NCBI GenBank assembly: GCA_004794655.1
Contig: SMMW01000617.1
Span: 14,445,501-14,509,500, forward strand
Direction: 5' to 3'
Origin: Marisa cornuarietis
Lineage: Eukaryota; Mollusca; Gastropoda; Architaenioglossa; Ampullariidae
DNA length: 64,000 bases
The notes beneath the pieces are model-generated. The model was not told where the DNA came from and ran no database searches. It saw only the letters and a list, made by a program, of their open reading frames with translations. Made by a program: the position numbers and the translations under genes. Positions 34,228 through 50,961 of this stretch are shown here, piece by piece (position 1 is the stretch's first letter; every line of letters starts with the position of its first letter).

Positions 34228-34746
34228 CCTTAAAGCTTGAAGCTAGTTCAGAGATAAAATAATGCAGGAAAAGCTGGACTAGCAAAGTGTTACAAGAGGT
34301 GAGGTTTACTCGGCGGGCAGTAAACTGTCGGACAAACAAAGTTTGACGCTAGTCCACAGGAAAGCTCGTCCACCAAAGGTCGAGGTTAATTAGTCCTCAG
34401 GACTGACCATCTAGTGTGCTACCCTCCTTCTTAGAGCCCCAGCACCAGAGAGGGTTCCCCTGCCCCTCATCAGTCATCACTTTGTTGCCCATGCGGCGTC
34501 GAGTTTTTTTTTTCAATTCTTGTTTTCCTTGGTCTGTCTGCCACGCTCTCTTCCAGGATGTACTATTATGCACCTGCACCTTTGTACTCTCTCTCTCTCT
34601 CTGATTCTTATTCCATCCTTCTACACATCCGGGCTTTTGCCTGTCATTCTAGCGCTAGTTTGATTGTTTATATTGAGTTATACTTTACCTTATATATTGG
34701 AATGCTTGAGTATGGGAATGTCTTAGTGTGTTTGTAAGCATGTGTG

Positions 34747-34778
<32 letters not shown>

Positions 34779-35099
34779 TGCGCACGCGCAATTCTAATTT
34801 TTATAGTGATAGACTACGTTCTATAATTATAGAATTAAATTGTGTGGCTATAATTCCTTCTATAACTAAGGAATTGACATATAACATGAATTGATAGCAA
34901 ATTTTAAGCATAAATAAACGAAATACTTGGCTTTATCGAATTGTTTCTTTCTCTAGTTATAAAGTGAATTGTATAGCTATAGAAAAAATATTTAAAAAAT
35001 TCTCTTGGCGTCCCAAATCTCAGGCCTCGCTCCCTTGCAAAGATCACGAAATTACATTTATCTATGTATAGATGCATTCCTCTCTCCCTGTGTCTCTCT

Positions 35100-35151
<52 letters not shown>

Positions 35152-36472
35152 GCTGGAGAGAAAGAAAGCAAGAAAGAGATAAAGTATTTTGTTCAATAAT
35201 AAGGTTTACGTATAAATAAAGCTCCTCAGCCTCATCTCAAGTCGATTAGATCACCCTGGACAAGTGCAAGGTCAACTTATCTAAAGTCTTTAAAAATTAT
35301 TTTCTGTTTATTTTTAAATTTTATTTATTTTGCTTTTTTGTCTGTATCACCCAGCCAACGCTCGCCACAGGAACAGTTAAGCTACGAGCGTCTCACGTTC
35401 GGTCACTCTGCCCTTCGTGTCCATTTACTTAACCGAGTTCTCCCCTCTTGCCTCTTCCTATTTGGCGTCTGCGAAGTGTTTGTTTACTCGCTTCTCTTCT
35501 CCGTCTGTACACTTTCCTTATTTAGCTCATGGCGTTTGTGAGGGTCAGAAACCAGGAGTCAAGTGTGCTGAGCGCCTGTACGTGTGTGCGTGAGTATCCG
35601 TGACAGTGTTTAGTCTGTGTTCGTGTTTCTGTGTGTGCTGGCATTTATCTTATATAAACACTCACTATGTAATACACGTGTGCGTGCGCGCATGTGTGGT
35701 TCAGATGAAAGAATGAGATCAAATAGGAGAAAGAAAGATAAGGAGAGAGCGGAGAGAAAGAGAAAAAAAAAGAAAGAGGTAGACAAACAGAGAGACAGAG
35801 GGAGGTAGAGAGAAAGCTTTTGTCTTCAAGTCTTCAACTTTTGTCTCCCTGTGAAGTGGAACTGAAAGACCATACGCACCCAGCAGAGCTGCAAAAGAGC
35901 ACAGACCGCGATCACGTGACCCAAAGACTGTATGGACAGTCGGAAACGTGACTCAATTCGGGACCAACACTCTCTCCTCTCCCACCCCTTCAGCTTGAAC
36001 CACATGCCGCCCTTCCCCATTTCCCCCATTCTAACCCTCCCATAGCATACAAATCGTGAGCTACTCTTCTCTTTTTTTCCCCTCTGTGAAGCAAAGACCG
36101 CGGACATGTATTCAGTCGCTTTTGTTCCTTCTCTTGAAGAGATAATCGTGATCTGGACACAACAAAGGGTCTAGATATAAACTAAATACAAATTTATTGT
36201 CAGGAACTGCTAAAAAAAAAGGTTCTGTTGAACAGGCACAGCTGGGGGTGGGGGAGGATTTCTGGAACCTGTCCAACTTCTTCATCGCAGGAAGAGGCGT
36301 TTGGTCGTCAATCGACTACACACTTAGTTCTTATGCAAAGTCCTTTAAAAATGGATTAACACTATAAAAATGTGGACGTGTCAATATTTTGGGCACTTAC
36401 ATTCAATTATTCTCATTTCCTTAATTTACTGTCCTTTTAAAATGTTTTTACGTTACTACTCTTCACATACAT
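34227..36472. other. No gene seen; Z-DNA-prone and compound microsatellites
   Basis: 34741-34790 is a 50-bp alternating purine-pyrimidine run, (TG)n(CGTG)n ending CGCACGCGCA. 35105-35150 is compound (GT)n(GA)n. 34800-34990 has several TATAATTATAGAATT and TATAGCTATAG palindromic words similar in style to the array at 2.9 kb. A purine tract lies at 35700-35815. Confidence 0.55.
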
Positions 36473-37150
36473 AATAATAATGATGAATATTTTTATAGCG
36501 TTTTTCTAGGGATTCAATCAACTTTTGCTCAGAGCACTTTACAGAAGTGATAGACAGACCTATCCACATACACAGAATCACTAATATCATGCATCCATAT
36601 TCCTAGGTAACAGACACGCTCACTTCTACAACAGACATACCTACTCATACACAAGGTCAGTACAGACACTCTCTATGCATGGTCGTGGTCAGGACAGGGT
36701 CACACTAAAGTCTCTGTTCTAACTCAAAGGTGGTAAGAGAGAGAGAGAGTGACGAAGGCTGATGGGTAATTGGTCCCAAGTTGATGGGGCTTGGTAGGAG
36801 AAAGACCTCTGTCCATGCGTCTTTGTCTTAGTGGGACTTGAAGAAGCTTGGTGTCAGACGACGAGCGAAGAAGTCGTGTGGGGGTAGAGATGGGAGTGAA
36901 TTCGGAAAGGTACCGAGGACCGGTGCCAGAAACAGCAGAGTAAGTCAGAGGGGAAAGTTTGTAGGCTATACGACCCCCAGCTGCATGCCAGCGAGGAGAG
37001 CGAATGGGGAGTGATATATGTTCACATCTAGATGGTCTACAGATGCGGCGAACAGCATTATTCTGCATCCTTTGAAGTCTGTCGAGAAGATACTTGGTAA
37101 TGCGAACGAAAAGAGAAATGCAACAGTCAATCTTCGAGAACACAAAGGCA
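36473..37150 (-). mobile_element. LINE 3' end (L2/CR1-like), minus strand
   Basis: Reading the minus strand from about 37150, the frame gives KIDCCISLF, ITKYLLDRLQRMQNNAVRRI, CEHISLPIRSPRWHAAGGRI, YKLSPLTYSAVSGTGPRYL and LLRSSSDTKLL. This is the thumb/C-terminal region of L2/CR1-type reverse transcriptases. The frame then degenerates before reaching the usual KTHLF end. The 3' UTR reaches an (ATT)n-like tail at 36473-36484 (CGCTATAAAAATATTCATC on the minus strand). 5' truncated and non-functional. Confidence 0.8.
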
Positions 37151-38340
37151 ATCCAAATTAGTTTGTATATATGCCCAATAATATACCATATGTATATATT
37201 TCTCAATCATTCAATCAAGCTTCAGTACAAGTAATGTACTAATTAATTTACGAAACTATTTGCTGGGTAGTAACATACTATTTTCTGGTATGTCACTCAA
37301 GAGAATGACATTATTTAAAAAAAAAACAAAAGCAAAGTAAATCCATAAAAATAAAGTTTAAAACATTCAGACAAAGCACCTTTGACCTTTGACCTACAAA
37401 CGATATGCAAAGTGCTGTGCCATAGGGAAGGGGTGGGAGAGAGGGAGAGAACTGATGTTGCTACCATTAAAAGTAAGGATGAAAGAGAGATACTGGCACC
37501 AGCCAAACCCAGATCATTTACATGCTTAGAAAAACGGTCACTGCCCTCCAGAAATTCATACCCCTCTGTTCATCGATCACCCCCCCCCCTTTCTCTCTTC
37601 ATTGTCTTTTGTTTCCACCTGCTATTAAGCTTCTTTGGACCACAGACTCCCCCCCCCCTGGCATGGATTGTGCTGTAATATCGATGCATCAAAGAAGATG
37701 AAAATACTTCTGGTGGCGTGTCTGTGTCCCCCCCACGAAATCCGATTTCCCCCTTCTTCCCCGTAACTTAAGCCGTGAACATCTGTCCAATGAGCGGTTA
37801 CGTTTCATGAGAAGGGAGTCGGCCATCTTGGCAGCATGCTGATCGATTGCATGCTCGTGTGTCTGTGGACCAGACGAGGTGAGCAGGTCCCCCCCTTTCC
37901 TCAACCCTCCTCAGTTCCTCACGTCTTTCTCTCTTTAGTTGCCAAACGTCCAAGCTACGCAACCCAAAGGTTGACCCGTTATTTTATTTTTTGCCTCCCA
38001 CTACCCTTTGACCTCGGCCACCAATTTACCCCGTTCTTCTAACCCTCCCAATCATCTTTTCTCCCCCCCACCTTAGAAACGCTTCCTTGTTCCTCCCTGT
38101 CAAGCTAAGAAGACATGTCAGAATGATGAAGCCGATGAAGAGACGTAGTTGGTGAAGGCTCGACCTTTGAGGGGGGGGGGAAAGAAGTGCTAGAAAGTGC
38201 GAAAGAAGGTTGTGATTGGGCTAGTTAGTCCAGCTGGAAACTAGGTCGCAAGGGCATGTGTCCGCGCAGGTGCACACCGCGCGTGTGTAGAGCAGGTTGA
38301 GGAGGGCGTCGGTGGGGGGTGCAGGGCACGCGCGGTGTGG
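37151..38340. other. No gene seen
   Basis: A-run at 37317-37326 and C-runs near 37580, 37650 and 37728. Open frames at 37315-37678 and 37689-38042 show no domain. Confidence 0.45.
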
Positions 38341-38347
38341 CGGGCTC

Positions 38348-38372
38348 GCAGGCTGGCTGGCTGGCTGGCTAC
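38348..38372. repeat. (GGCT)n short array
   Basis: About six GGCT units followed by CCAGCC, which is complementary to them and could form a small hairpin. Confidence 0.8.
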
Positions 38373-38710
38373 CAGCCACTCGTCATGCAATCAAGCATCA
38401 GGACATGGTCCGCCATCAGACACGCAATCATTTACTGTTCTCGCTGTAGTCAATGTGTAGTCGAAGGACTTGCGGACGAAACGTGAAACAGAGACTTGAA
38501 AATACCCCCACCCCTCACTCGTTTCTGCTGTCTAATCCCCAGAAAAAAGGACAACCACCATCCATCTCTCAGTCTTTCTCTCTTTCCTCCAGTAGTAAAG
38601 CTTCTAATCTTGAATCTTGTCGTACACGAGAGAGTTTGAATTTGTGGTCAGTGCATTCAACGGTGTGCGGTAATAAACACAAAATTCTCTCTCTCTCTTT
38701 CACTCACACT

Positions 38711-38713
<3 letters not shown>

Positions 38714-38759
<46 letters not shown>

Positions 38760-38768
38760 ACACACACA
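38714..38768. repeat. (CA)n microsatellite
   Basis: A CA array with one CTCA interruption, preceded by a (CT)n tract at about 38686-38699. No gene is seen from 38373 to 38713. Confidence 0.95.
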
Positions 38769-39251
38769 GAGTCTCATCGCAACATTTCGCCAGAATCAGT
38801 TTAACACAGCTCAGGCGTGAAGTGGAGGCGAGGGTGGTGATCTAACCAGAGTATGTAACCCATAACTTTGTTGGGGATGGGGGTGTGAGATCTGAGATCA
38901 TTGACGTTCTGTATTTTAATTCACCGACTTTTTTTTTTAAATCATCGCTGCGAGGTAACGGGAAGTCTTTTAAAGTCAAACATTATTGAAACTCAGTCGC
39001 GTGCACGACGGCCTCACTCATTGGCCACACGCTTCACCACTCCATCACCGTTTCCTGGAAACGCCTCTGGTAACGGAAGCATCAGATGCGGTTGCAAACT
39101 TTAATATGCTGTTTCCCTTTCCTTCTTTTCCTCCTATCATCCAATTCTCCTTCTTTGGAATTCTCTTCTTTACGAAATCCGTCTTCGTTTAAACCTTAAA
39201 ATCAGGCCTCATATTAATCTTTATTTATTTATTTATTCATTTTTCTTTCAG

Positions 39252-39479
39252 AAATATCTTGCACAAGCATACTACTGGCTCCGCTTGCACCAAAGTTCTT
39301 TTTTCGTTCATTTTTGCCATCGGTTTATCTGTGTGCTGACACTTGTGTTTCTTGTATGGTTGACTGTCGGATCGTTTTCAGTCTTTAAACAGGGAAATGC
39401 GCTCTACAACTTCTCTTCTTCCTCCAGAGGACTATCACGATTTTTGAAAGATGAGCGGGACAAACTTACATCAAAATAA
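39252..39479 (+). CDS. Candidate terminal exon with a membrane segment
   Basis: A long T-rich tract ending TTTTTCTTTCAG (AG at 39250-39251) is followed by 75 open codons and TAA. The peptide begins KYLAQAYYWLRLHQSS, then has a hydrophobic stretch FICVLTLVFLVWLTVGSF (about residues 25-42). A Ser-rich and charged tail ends LKDERDKLTSK. It could be the last exon of a single-pass or multipass membrane protein. No family is recognised, and AT-rich DNA can produce such frames by chance. Confidence 0.28.
   Translation, partial: KYLAQAYYWLRLHQSSFFVHFCHRFICVLTLVFLVWLTVGSFSVFKQGNALYNFSSSSRGLSRFLKDERDKLTSK

Positions 39480-44354
<4,875 letters not shown>

Positions 44355-44408
<54 letters not shown>
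44355..44408. repeat. (GT)n microsatellite
   Basis: A pure 54-bp GT array. Confidence 0.96.
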
Positions 44409-44412
<4 letters not shown>

Positions 44413-45021
44413 TGTATGTGTATGTGTGTGCTGCTTAGCTTTGGCAGTGATGTCTGCCATTCATACGCACACCGTCTTCAGACTCTGTATAACAGGCAGA
44501 TACTTCTGAAAAGGGTCTGAAATCCTTCATGGTGACTTGCATATCCTGTAGGAAGAATTTTTCCGACTCCCATCGGGCTACCGACTCTGTGTACCTGCCT
44601 GCAGGACCAACAGACCAAAGCTGTCCTTCGTTGCTTCAGCCGTGCGACTTGAATGTTACTGAGTGCAAATGAATGCATGTCTCTGAAACACGATTGCATG
44701 AGTCTGTTGGGCGGATATGAATAGGTTATCATATGGTTTTGTGATTTTATATCGAGCTGCCCCAAACTGCCCTCTGAGATAAATAAAGTGTTGTCTCATC
44801 TAATCGTTTAAGGTGCCCAATGAAAATACGTTCACCATACGTTCTGAAAGGCGTTTTTTCTTTATCTTTTATTTATTTATTTATTTATGTATTTATTTAT
44901 TTATTGTAATCCACGGGGGATTTTCTTTGTTGTTGTGAAGAGCTTGTGAGTGTGTGTTTCTTTCAAAGTTCAATGCAGTCTGCTTGACACATATTAGTAA
45001 GCTTTGGGATATGTGGTAAGC
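44409..45021. other. No gene seen; possible retroelement tail
   Basis: GAGATAAATAAAGTGTTGTC at 44777-44797 resembles a retroelement or transcript 3' end with AATAAA. (TTTA)n lies at 44868-44905. Confidence 0.4.
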
Positions 45022-45069
45022 TTAGGGTTTGGGTTTGGGTTTGGGTTTGGGTTAGGGTTAGGGTTAGGG
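45022..45069 (+). repeat. Interstitial telomere-like repeat
   Basis: Eight exact hexamers: TTAGGG once, TTTGGG four times, TTAGGG three times. TTAGGG is the ancestral metazoan and molluscan telomere repeat; TTTGGG is a variant repeat. No degenerate array surrounds it. Confidence 0.95.
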
Positions 45070-45860
45070 CTTAAATTAGAATTTGATGTTGGCTTTTATT
45101 TTGCACGAGATGAAGGAGCAGATAAGATAATCGAGGACAAGGTTTGTTTAGTTGGCAACCGCGCTCGGTCTGCTGGCGCATGTGTAGAAAAGTCATCCAA
45201 GTTGGTGCCAAAAACAAAGGCCGGTTGGATGGATGGAGGGGGTGAGGGAGGAAGAGAGGGGGGTGACAGAAGGAAAAGAAGGGGGTGGGGGAAAGAGAAT
45301 TATTCGTTAGGACGCTTCTCGTCTTGAGGGTTTTGCAGCGTCCCAGAAAATGCCGTGAACGTCGTCCATTCCCCTTTCCCCTTTCCCCTCGCTCAGGATC
45401 AACCTTGACCCGAAAATAGGTCAAGGTTGGCGAAAGACACTTGGCAAGGTTCCTACGGGAACGAGAACCATATCATAGAGAAGATTTTAAGCGTCCTTAT
45501 TAACATTAATCATGATCAATTAACTGTGGGGATAAACTCGCAGTAGAAGCTGGTGCTTTTAGCGGCAGCTGCCTCTAGTTTTCACAGCAAATAGTCCTGC
45601 ACGGGGGGAAAACAAACTAATTAAGCGACTAAGTCCTGATATGGAAAAACGAATTAATTAATCAGAAAAAGGACTGTAAAGATACAGTTTCAAAAAAAGC
45701 CTTTCATCTTTTCATCAAACGTGGTTAATATACGAAATATCTACATTGGTGCTAGATTAAAAGAAAAAACATCTCGGATATATCGCTAGTTAATTTTTCA
45801 ATGATTCGTTTTATATTCATAGATATTACACATTACATGTTATGGGTATACTTGTTGGGT

Positions 45861-45907
<47 letters not shown>

Positions 45908-45960
45908 TATACAGCATGTTGTATATCAACATCAATAAAGATTGGTCGACAGCTCGATAG
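45070..45960. other. No gene seen
   Basis: A G-rich tract lies at 45236-45292, AT-rich TTAATTAATC words at 45500-45665 and compound (GT)n(GA)n at 45867-45907. Confidence 0.5.
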
Positions 45961-45961
45961 A

Positions 45962-46130
45962 TGATGATGATCATTATGATGATACAATCCTTTCCACAGC
46001 GCATTTCCAAACGTTAATCAAGAATAATAATGAACGTGTGATTTCTATCTATCGCATAGTCACGTTTAAGAAGAAGCATGATCTCGGCGCTTAAGACAGG
46101 TAGAAGACATGGAGAGAATACGAAGAATGG
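45962..46130 (-). mobile_element. LINE/SINE 3' UTR relic with ATC tail, minus strand
   Basis: GATGATGATGATCATTATGATG precedes CAGCGCATTTCC, which is shared with the LINE end at 60430. AGCATGATCTCGGCGCTTAA and GAAGACATGGA are shared with 57226-57270. No coding part remains. Confidence 0.45.
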
Positions 46131-46299
46131 AAGGAAAAACAATTAATACCATTATATTAGTTCATTTATTATTATAATAGTTATAAATTATACCTGGTGA
46201 AAGATTGAGAAACATGGCAGACCCTGCATATATACCCTGCTGGTTCCCGTTCCCAGTGCGCCTGGTCTTTCTTGGTTTTTATTTTTTTATTTTGGTTTC

Positions 46300-46432
46300 T
46301 ATGTAATTTTATATTTAATGTTATACTCAAGGTATCATGTAATGTCTGATGTATTATGTAATAGTAACATTGGCAGAAAATTTCCTCCAAAGGATTAATA
46401 AAGATGTTTTGTATTGTATTTGTATTTTAGAT
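46300..46432 (+). repeat. Dispersed repeat 3' end (copy B)
   Basis: Homologous to 11330-11462, ending AAAGGATTAATAAAGATG, then TTTTGTATTGTATTTGTATTT. The region before it (46180-46300) may belong to the same element. Confidence 0.5.
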
Positions 46433-49400
46433 CTTTACGGTCTTCCGTCTGACGAGGAATATTGAATCGACACGTCTGCAGAACAATCTAGAATTATGAG
46501 AATTAATTTATCACGTGCTGCTCATGTCGGGAACAAGTCACATGCATTGAAAAGACATTACGACCAAAGCCCGTAATATTTCGTCTATTTTTAAGTGGTG
46601 GCGTTGTCAAGGTGTCTATTTAAGTCCCGTTCTAAATGCGAGTCAATTCATTCCTCGGCCCACTCCATCCAGAAATCTATTCTAGGCATGTCTGTCTATT
46701 TATAACAATTCTGGCTAAGGCTTTATCAACCAGTATCGCGAGGGGTATTATCGGGTCTGGCCAAGACTTGAGAAGACAAGCAATATTCGCTCTTGACATC
46801 AAGTGCTGCATGTCTCCCAGCGTGCGGTTTGGGCGGATAGTCATGACGTCATGACACCCTGGCGGGAAGTAGGATGGGTCAGAGGTCAAGAAAGACAGTT
46901 ATGACTGCAGGATGATAAGTGTGAAATCAGTACATTACACCTCTCTCATTTTTCATTTAAATTCTTTTTTAATGCTTTATTTGCGAGGGCTTGGAGCTGG
47001 AGATGCTATCGTCCGAACAGAAGCTTGCTGATTCGAGGCTCGTGAAGGTCTGCTACCAAAAAAAAAAAAAAAAAGAAATTCGTTACATTCTTTCTCCAGA
47101 ATGGGGTACCTAATTCATCAGGTAAGGTACAAGGTAGTAGGAGGAAAAGGGTGCAATCACTTCCATTCGCCATTGCTATCCCCCTCTCACAGTCTATCCC
47201 TTTTAGTTCACTGCTTACTAAAATCCCTTCTTAAATGGACGAGCATTGTGCCAAATGCCAAGTTTATTAAAAATATTTATATAACTGTTACGTGAAACCT
47301 TTGCCAAACTTGGGCTAATGTTCGTTCACTCGTGTAAAGAAGGGCCACGAGGACTTGACCATTTGGTCTTTTTAACCACTTACTCTTAGTGTCACCTGAT
47401 TTTTGCTTTATATCCAGATGGTTGTGAAGTCTAATTCTGTTTCTTAACGATGTATTTGTTTATTTATTTGTTTTGCAGTCTGATCATATCTTGTATTTAG
47501 TTGTTCTCCGTTCAGTCTTAACTTTGTTGCTGATTCGGCGTAACACAAGGATACGAACACTTTGCATCTCGGTTCAAGCAGCTCTACTCTGCACTATAAT
47601 ATTGCACAAGCATTTAAAATATCGCAAGCTTTTTTTTGAAAATGAAAGTAATATAATAGATTCAAAATTATTTTAGGAGTGAAATATATATATATATATA
47701 CAGTGCAGCATGACATGGTATGGAAACTTCTCTCCATCCCCGACTTCAGCTCTTTGTCTCATCTTTACTTACCTTTCTTCCCCAATTTATCTTTCCTCTC
47801 CCTACCTTCCCTGCCTTCGTTGTGTACTTCTCTAGATATATGAAGCGAGAGAGAGAGAGAGGGAGAGAGAGAGAGAGAGCGTGAACGCTACAAGAATAGC
47901 AAGACGATTTCCAGATTTAGTATTTCGTTTTTTCTTCTTTTTCTTAATGTGCCTCCTCAGGGGGTAGAGCTCAGAGTGTGCAGGGGTGGGCGGTAAGAGA
48001 AAGAGTGCGTGCAAGCGTTTGCACATGGATGCTTGCCTCGGCAAAACCGACAGGGTGTGCATGTTATTTTGGGTCCGCTTCCTGAGTGAGTGAGTGAGTG
48101 AGTGAACGAACACAGAGTTCCAGCCACCGATAACCACCTCTTCTGCCTTCCCCGTCTCTCTCTCATTTGTTTTTCCATTCCTTTTCTTCTCTTCTTCTCT
48201 CTCATTCCATCTCTTATACAGCCACACGCACACTCTATTTGTAATGTATGCGTGTGCTGTTGACATTCTGTTTATTATTCACCTAATCGATATTGATTTT
48301 AAATACCGTGTGTGCATATAAATGTATTTGTATATTTTTGTGTCTAATATACATATCACGGTTACAGAGGTCGACACGCTGATCGTCTGCTGTTGCCAGA
48401 AATGTAATTAATTATCCTGTTGACATACTTGCCGGAAGTAAGATGCTGTAGGATGAGGATGCTCAGGAGGAGGGTGAAGATGAGAAATCACATGATGCAG
48501 TTGCCTCCATCTTGTCGCATCTGCAAGTGACTTTGCATGACATTATTCTGGCTTAATAATCATCATGACGATCTTGCAACTCAAGAAGAGGCTGCTTGTG
48601 TCTCAGCCAATATGCCTGGCCTTTGTTTCGGTAGACTGCAGGCTGCAGTATCAGCCTTAGTAAAGCAGCAAAGGGACCAGGCTTCGTTCGTGTCATTGCA
48701 GAATTCGAGCTTCTGATTATCTCCCTTTAACTTCCTTGTCTTGCGAGTAATGCACATTATTAGAGAATTGCGTCCTCCTGACAATGGTCAAGACCTGAGA
48801 CAAAGGATTATGGAGCTGCTGAGTGTATTTCACTGACCTTTCCTCTCTTTATCTTCGCTGAAGCAGTTGTCAGCAAGGGAGATAACACGTCTTCGTGTCC
48901 GCGGTTATCTTTTGAAAATAGCCCAAAGTGTTTGCTGTGTACATGCTTCAGATGAATAGCTAAGATCGCAGTGTTCAGTTCTGACATAAACTCCCTTCTT
49001 AACTGGCCAAAAATCGTCAAACCTTGGACCAGGATCTCCAAAGTTTTACGCGTTTACAGGAAACAGTTTTGGGGCAAATGTTCGGGACATTGAATTGGTC
49101 AACATACTAAGCAAAAACAAGATTTGAATCCCCATTTGTCAATACATTTTACAGACTTATAGTCGAGGACAGGCACACATTTCTTATATTTGTATATATT
49201 ATACTATATACAGAGATATCAAAATGTTTATTTCATTTTGTTCATTCCAGTTACTTTCCGATTTTTGAAACGCCTCAGCTACTTTTACCATCACGACCCT
49301 TGAGCGCAAGAAAAGAATAGGCAGCACGAGAAAAAACAAATAAGCAAACAAAGCTAGACTTGAAAGAACACTGCAAATTTAAACTTCAACACTACTAGAG

Positions 49401-49799
49401 TTACAGCTACCTCCAACAGTTGTACCCGAGTCTGTTACGATTGTGACATCGCACGTGCAATAAGGTGAGTGATATAAAAACCTTGTATTCTCTTTAATCT
49501 TCTTTTCTTTAATCTGTCAAGTTTCTGACCTCCACTGGTGATATCTCAGGCATCTATGTACTCTTGGTTTTTTTTTTCTATAGAAAGGGTGCGACAAAAT
49601 TGATCCTCTTATATATTGATTCTTATATATCATTCTATCTCAGATATTAACAACACGTGCACACAGCTGCATAATGTTAATCTCATGCAATGGAGCAGAT
49701 GCACTTTTCCTTACGTGTTCTGTCTACATTATGATACTAAACAAACTGTAGATAGTGCCAGTCGAATTATAGCTTGCAAGCCTGCTGGTATATACTAGA
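46433..49799. other. No confident gene
   Basis: Around 46990-47075 a weak tRNA-like pair of boxes (GGGCTTGGAGCTGGAGATG and TGATTCGAGGC) is followed by A17, which could be a decayed SINE. (TA)n lies at 47687-47700, (GA)n at 47849-47879 and (GAGT)5 at 48085-48103. No exon is recognised. Confidence 0.45.
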
Positions 49800-49890
49800 A
49801 AAATAATGATTACAATTCATTATTAATGCAAGGGGTCCGGAAAGGTCGTCTGTCCCGGGACTCGTGCTGTCTTTCGGCGGCCCTGCCAAT
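49800..49890. repeat. Dispersed repeat (copy B of a pair)
   Basis: Matches 30396-30490 in the same orientation, including TGTCCCGGGAC, CGTGCTG and TTCGGCGGCCCTG. Confidence 0.6.
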
Positions 49891-50961
49891 ACATTTGTCA
49901 ATACATTTACCAAAATGAAGGAAGTTTGAAGGCACTTTGGTGGTTAAGAAGCACTTTTGCTGTTGTGCTTCACCGGTTTTCATCTCGCGACACGTGCTAC
50001 AGATACGACTTTTGCTGGACAGAGTCGATTTTGCTGACATAACCACGAATGCCAGGTCGATAAATTAATTGGTTTTTTTTTCCTTCTGACGGAGCTCAGA
50101 CAAAGCTGCATGCTCGTGCTTTTCTGCATCCGGTCATTTCCCGGACGCCAATCCGTGGAAGCTGGTCATGATGACCCATGTAAGCAAGGTCCATTTTTAC
50201 CGCATCCTGCTCCCTTTCTCACTCTTCCCCCAGCTCCACTCTTCCCCCAGCTCCACTGGCTCACCCCTCTCTCTCCCCCTTTATGTTCAAATGTCATTAA
50301 AGGTTTCAAGTATCTCTGTCTCTCTCTCCCCCTGCGGGCCTGAGTTGTGGTTCTTGGCACTTCGCCACGACACCTCCCTCACCCCACCCTTGCGGAGACC
50401 GCAAGCGAACGTTGACCACTTTCTCTGTTTTGTCATATAACAAAGGGACAGTTGTGCCACAGCGTCTATCGAGACAGGCTGAAGTCGCTATGCGAGGAAG
50501 CTAGCTGGCCGACCGCCCCCGCCACCTACCGGCGGAATGTCTCTCTCCCCCCCCCAACCCCCTTCGACTTCCAGGATGGCGTTGCCAAGGCGACGATTTC
50601 GATTTAATGAGAATTGTGGTGGGTGTGCGGTTGGCCGGGTGGCCGGAAAGTGGTGGTGGTGGTCGGTGGGGGGGGGGGAAGAGAAGAGAAAGTGGGATGT
50701 CCAAGTGCTAAAAGGGGACACAAGCCAAGGACACGAACGAAGCTGCGTAAAAGGTTGGTAAGTGCGTCACGTGGCTGATTATCGGTTCGTCGTGACTAAT
50801 GTGTTTCATCTCACACATCGTCTTCACACAGGATGCGCTCATTTCTCCCTTCATTTCCTCTTCTCCTTTGTATCTTCTGCCTCCAAGCTCTTTCTGATAG
50901 ATAAGATCTTCATTTCGTTCTCTGAGGTAGGTCACACGATTCTTGTGCAGTTTTGTCAGTA
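49891..50961. other. No gene seen
   Basis: A duplicated CTCTTCCCCCAGCTCCACT lies at 50220-50256. C-run at 50549-50557 and G-run at 50669-50678. No exon is recognised. Confidence 0.45.

Noticed and set aside
46990..47075. Possible SINE with B-box-like TGATTCGAGGC and poly-A
   Set aside because: Both boxes are weak. Mentioned only in the region entry.
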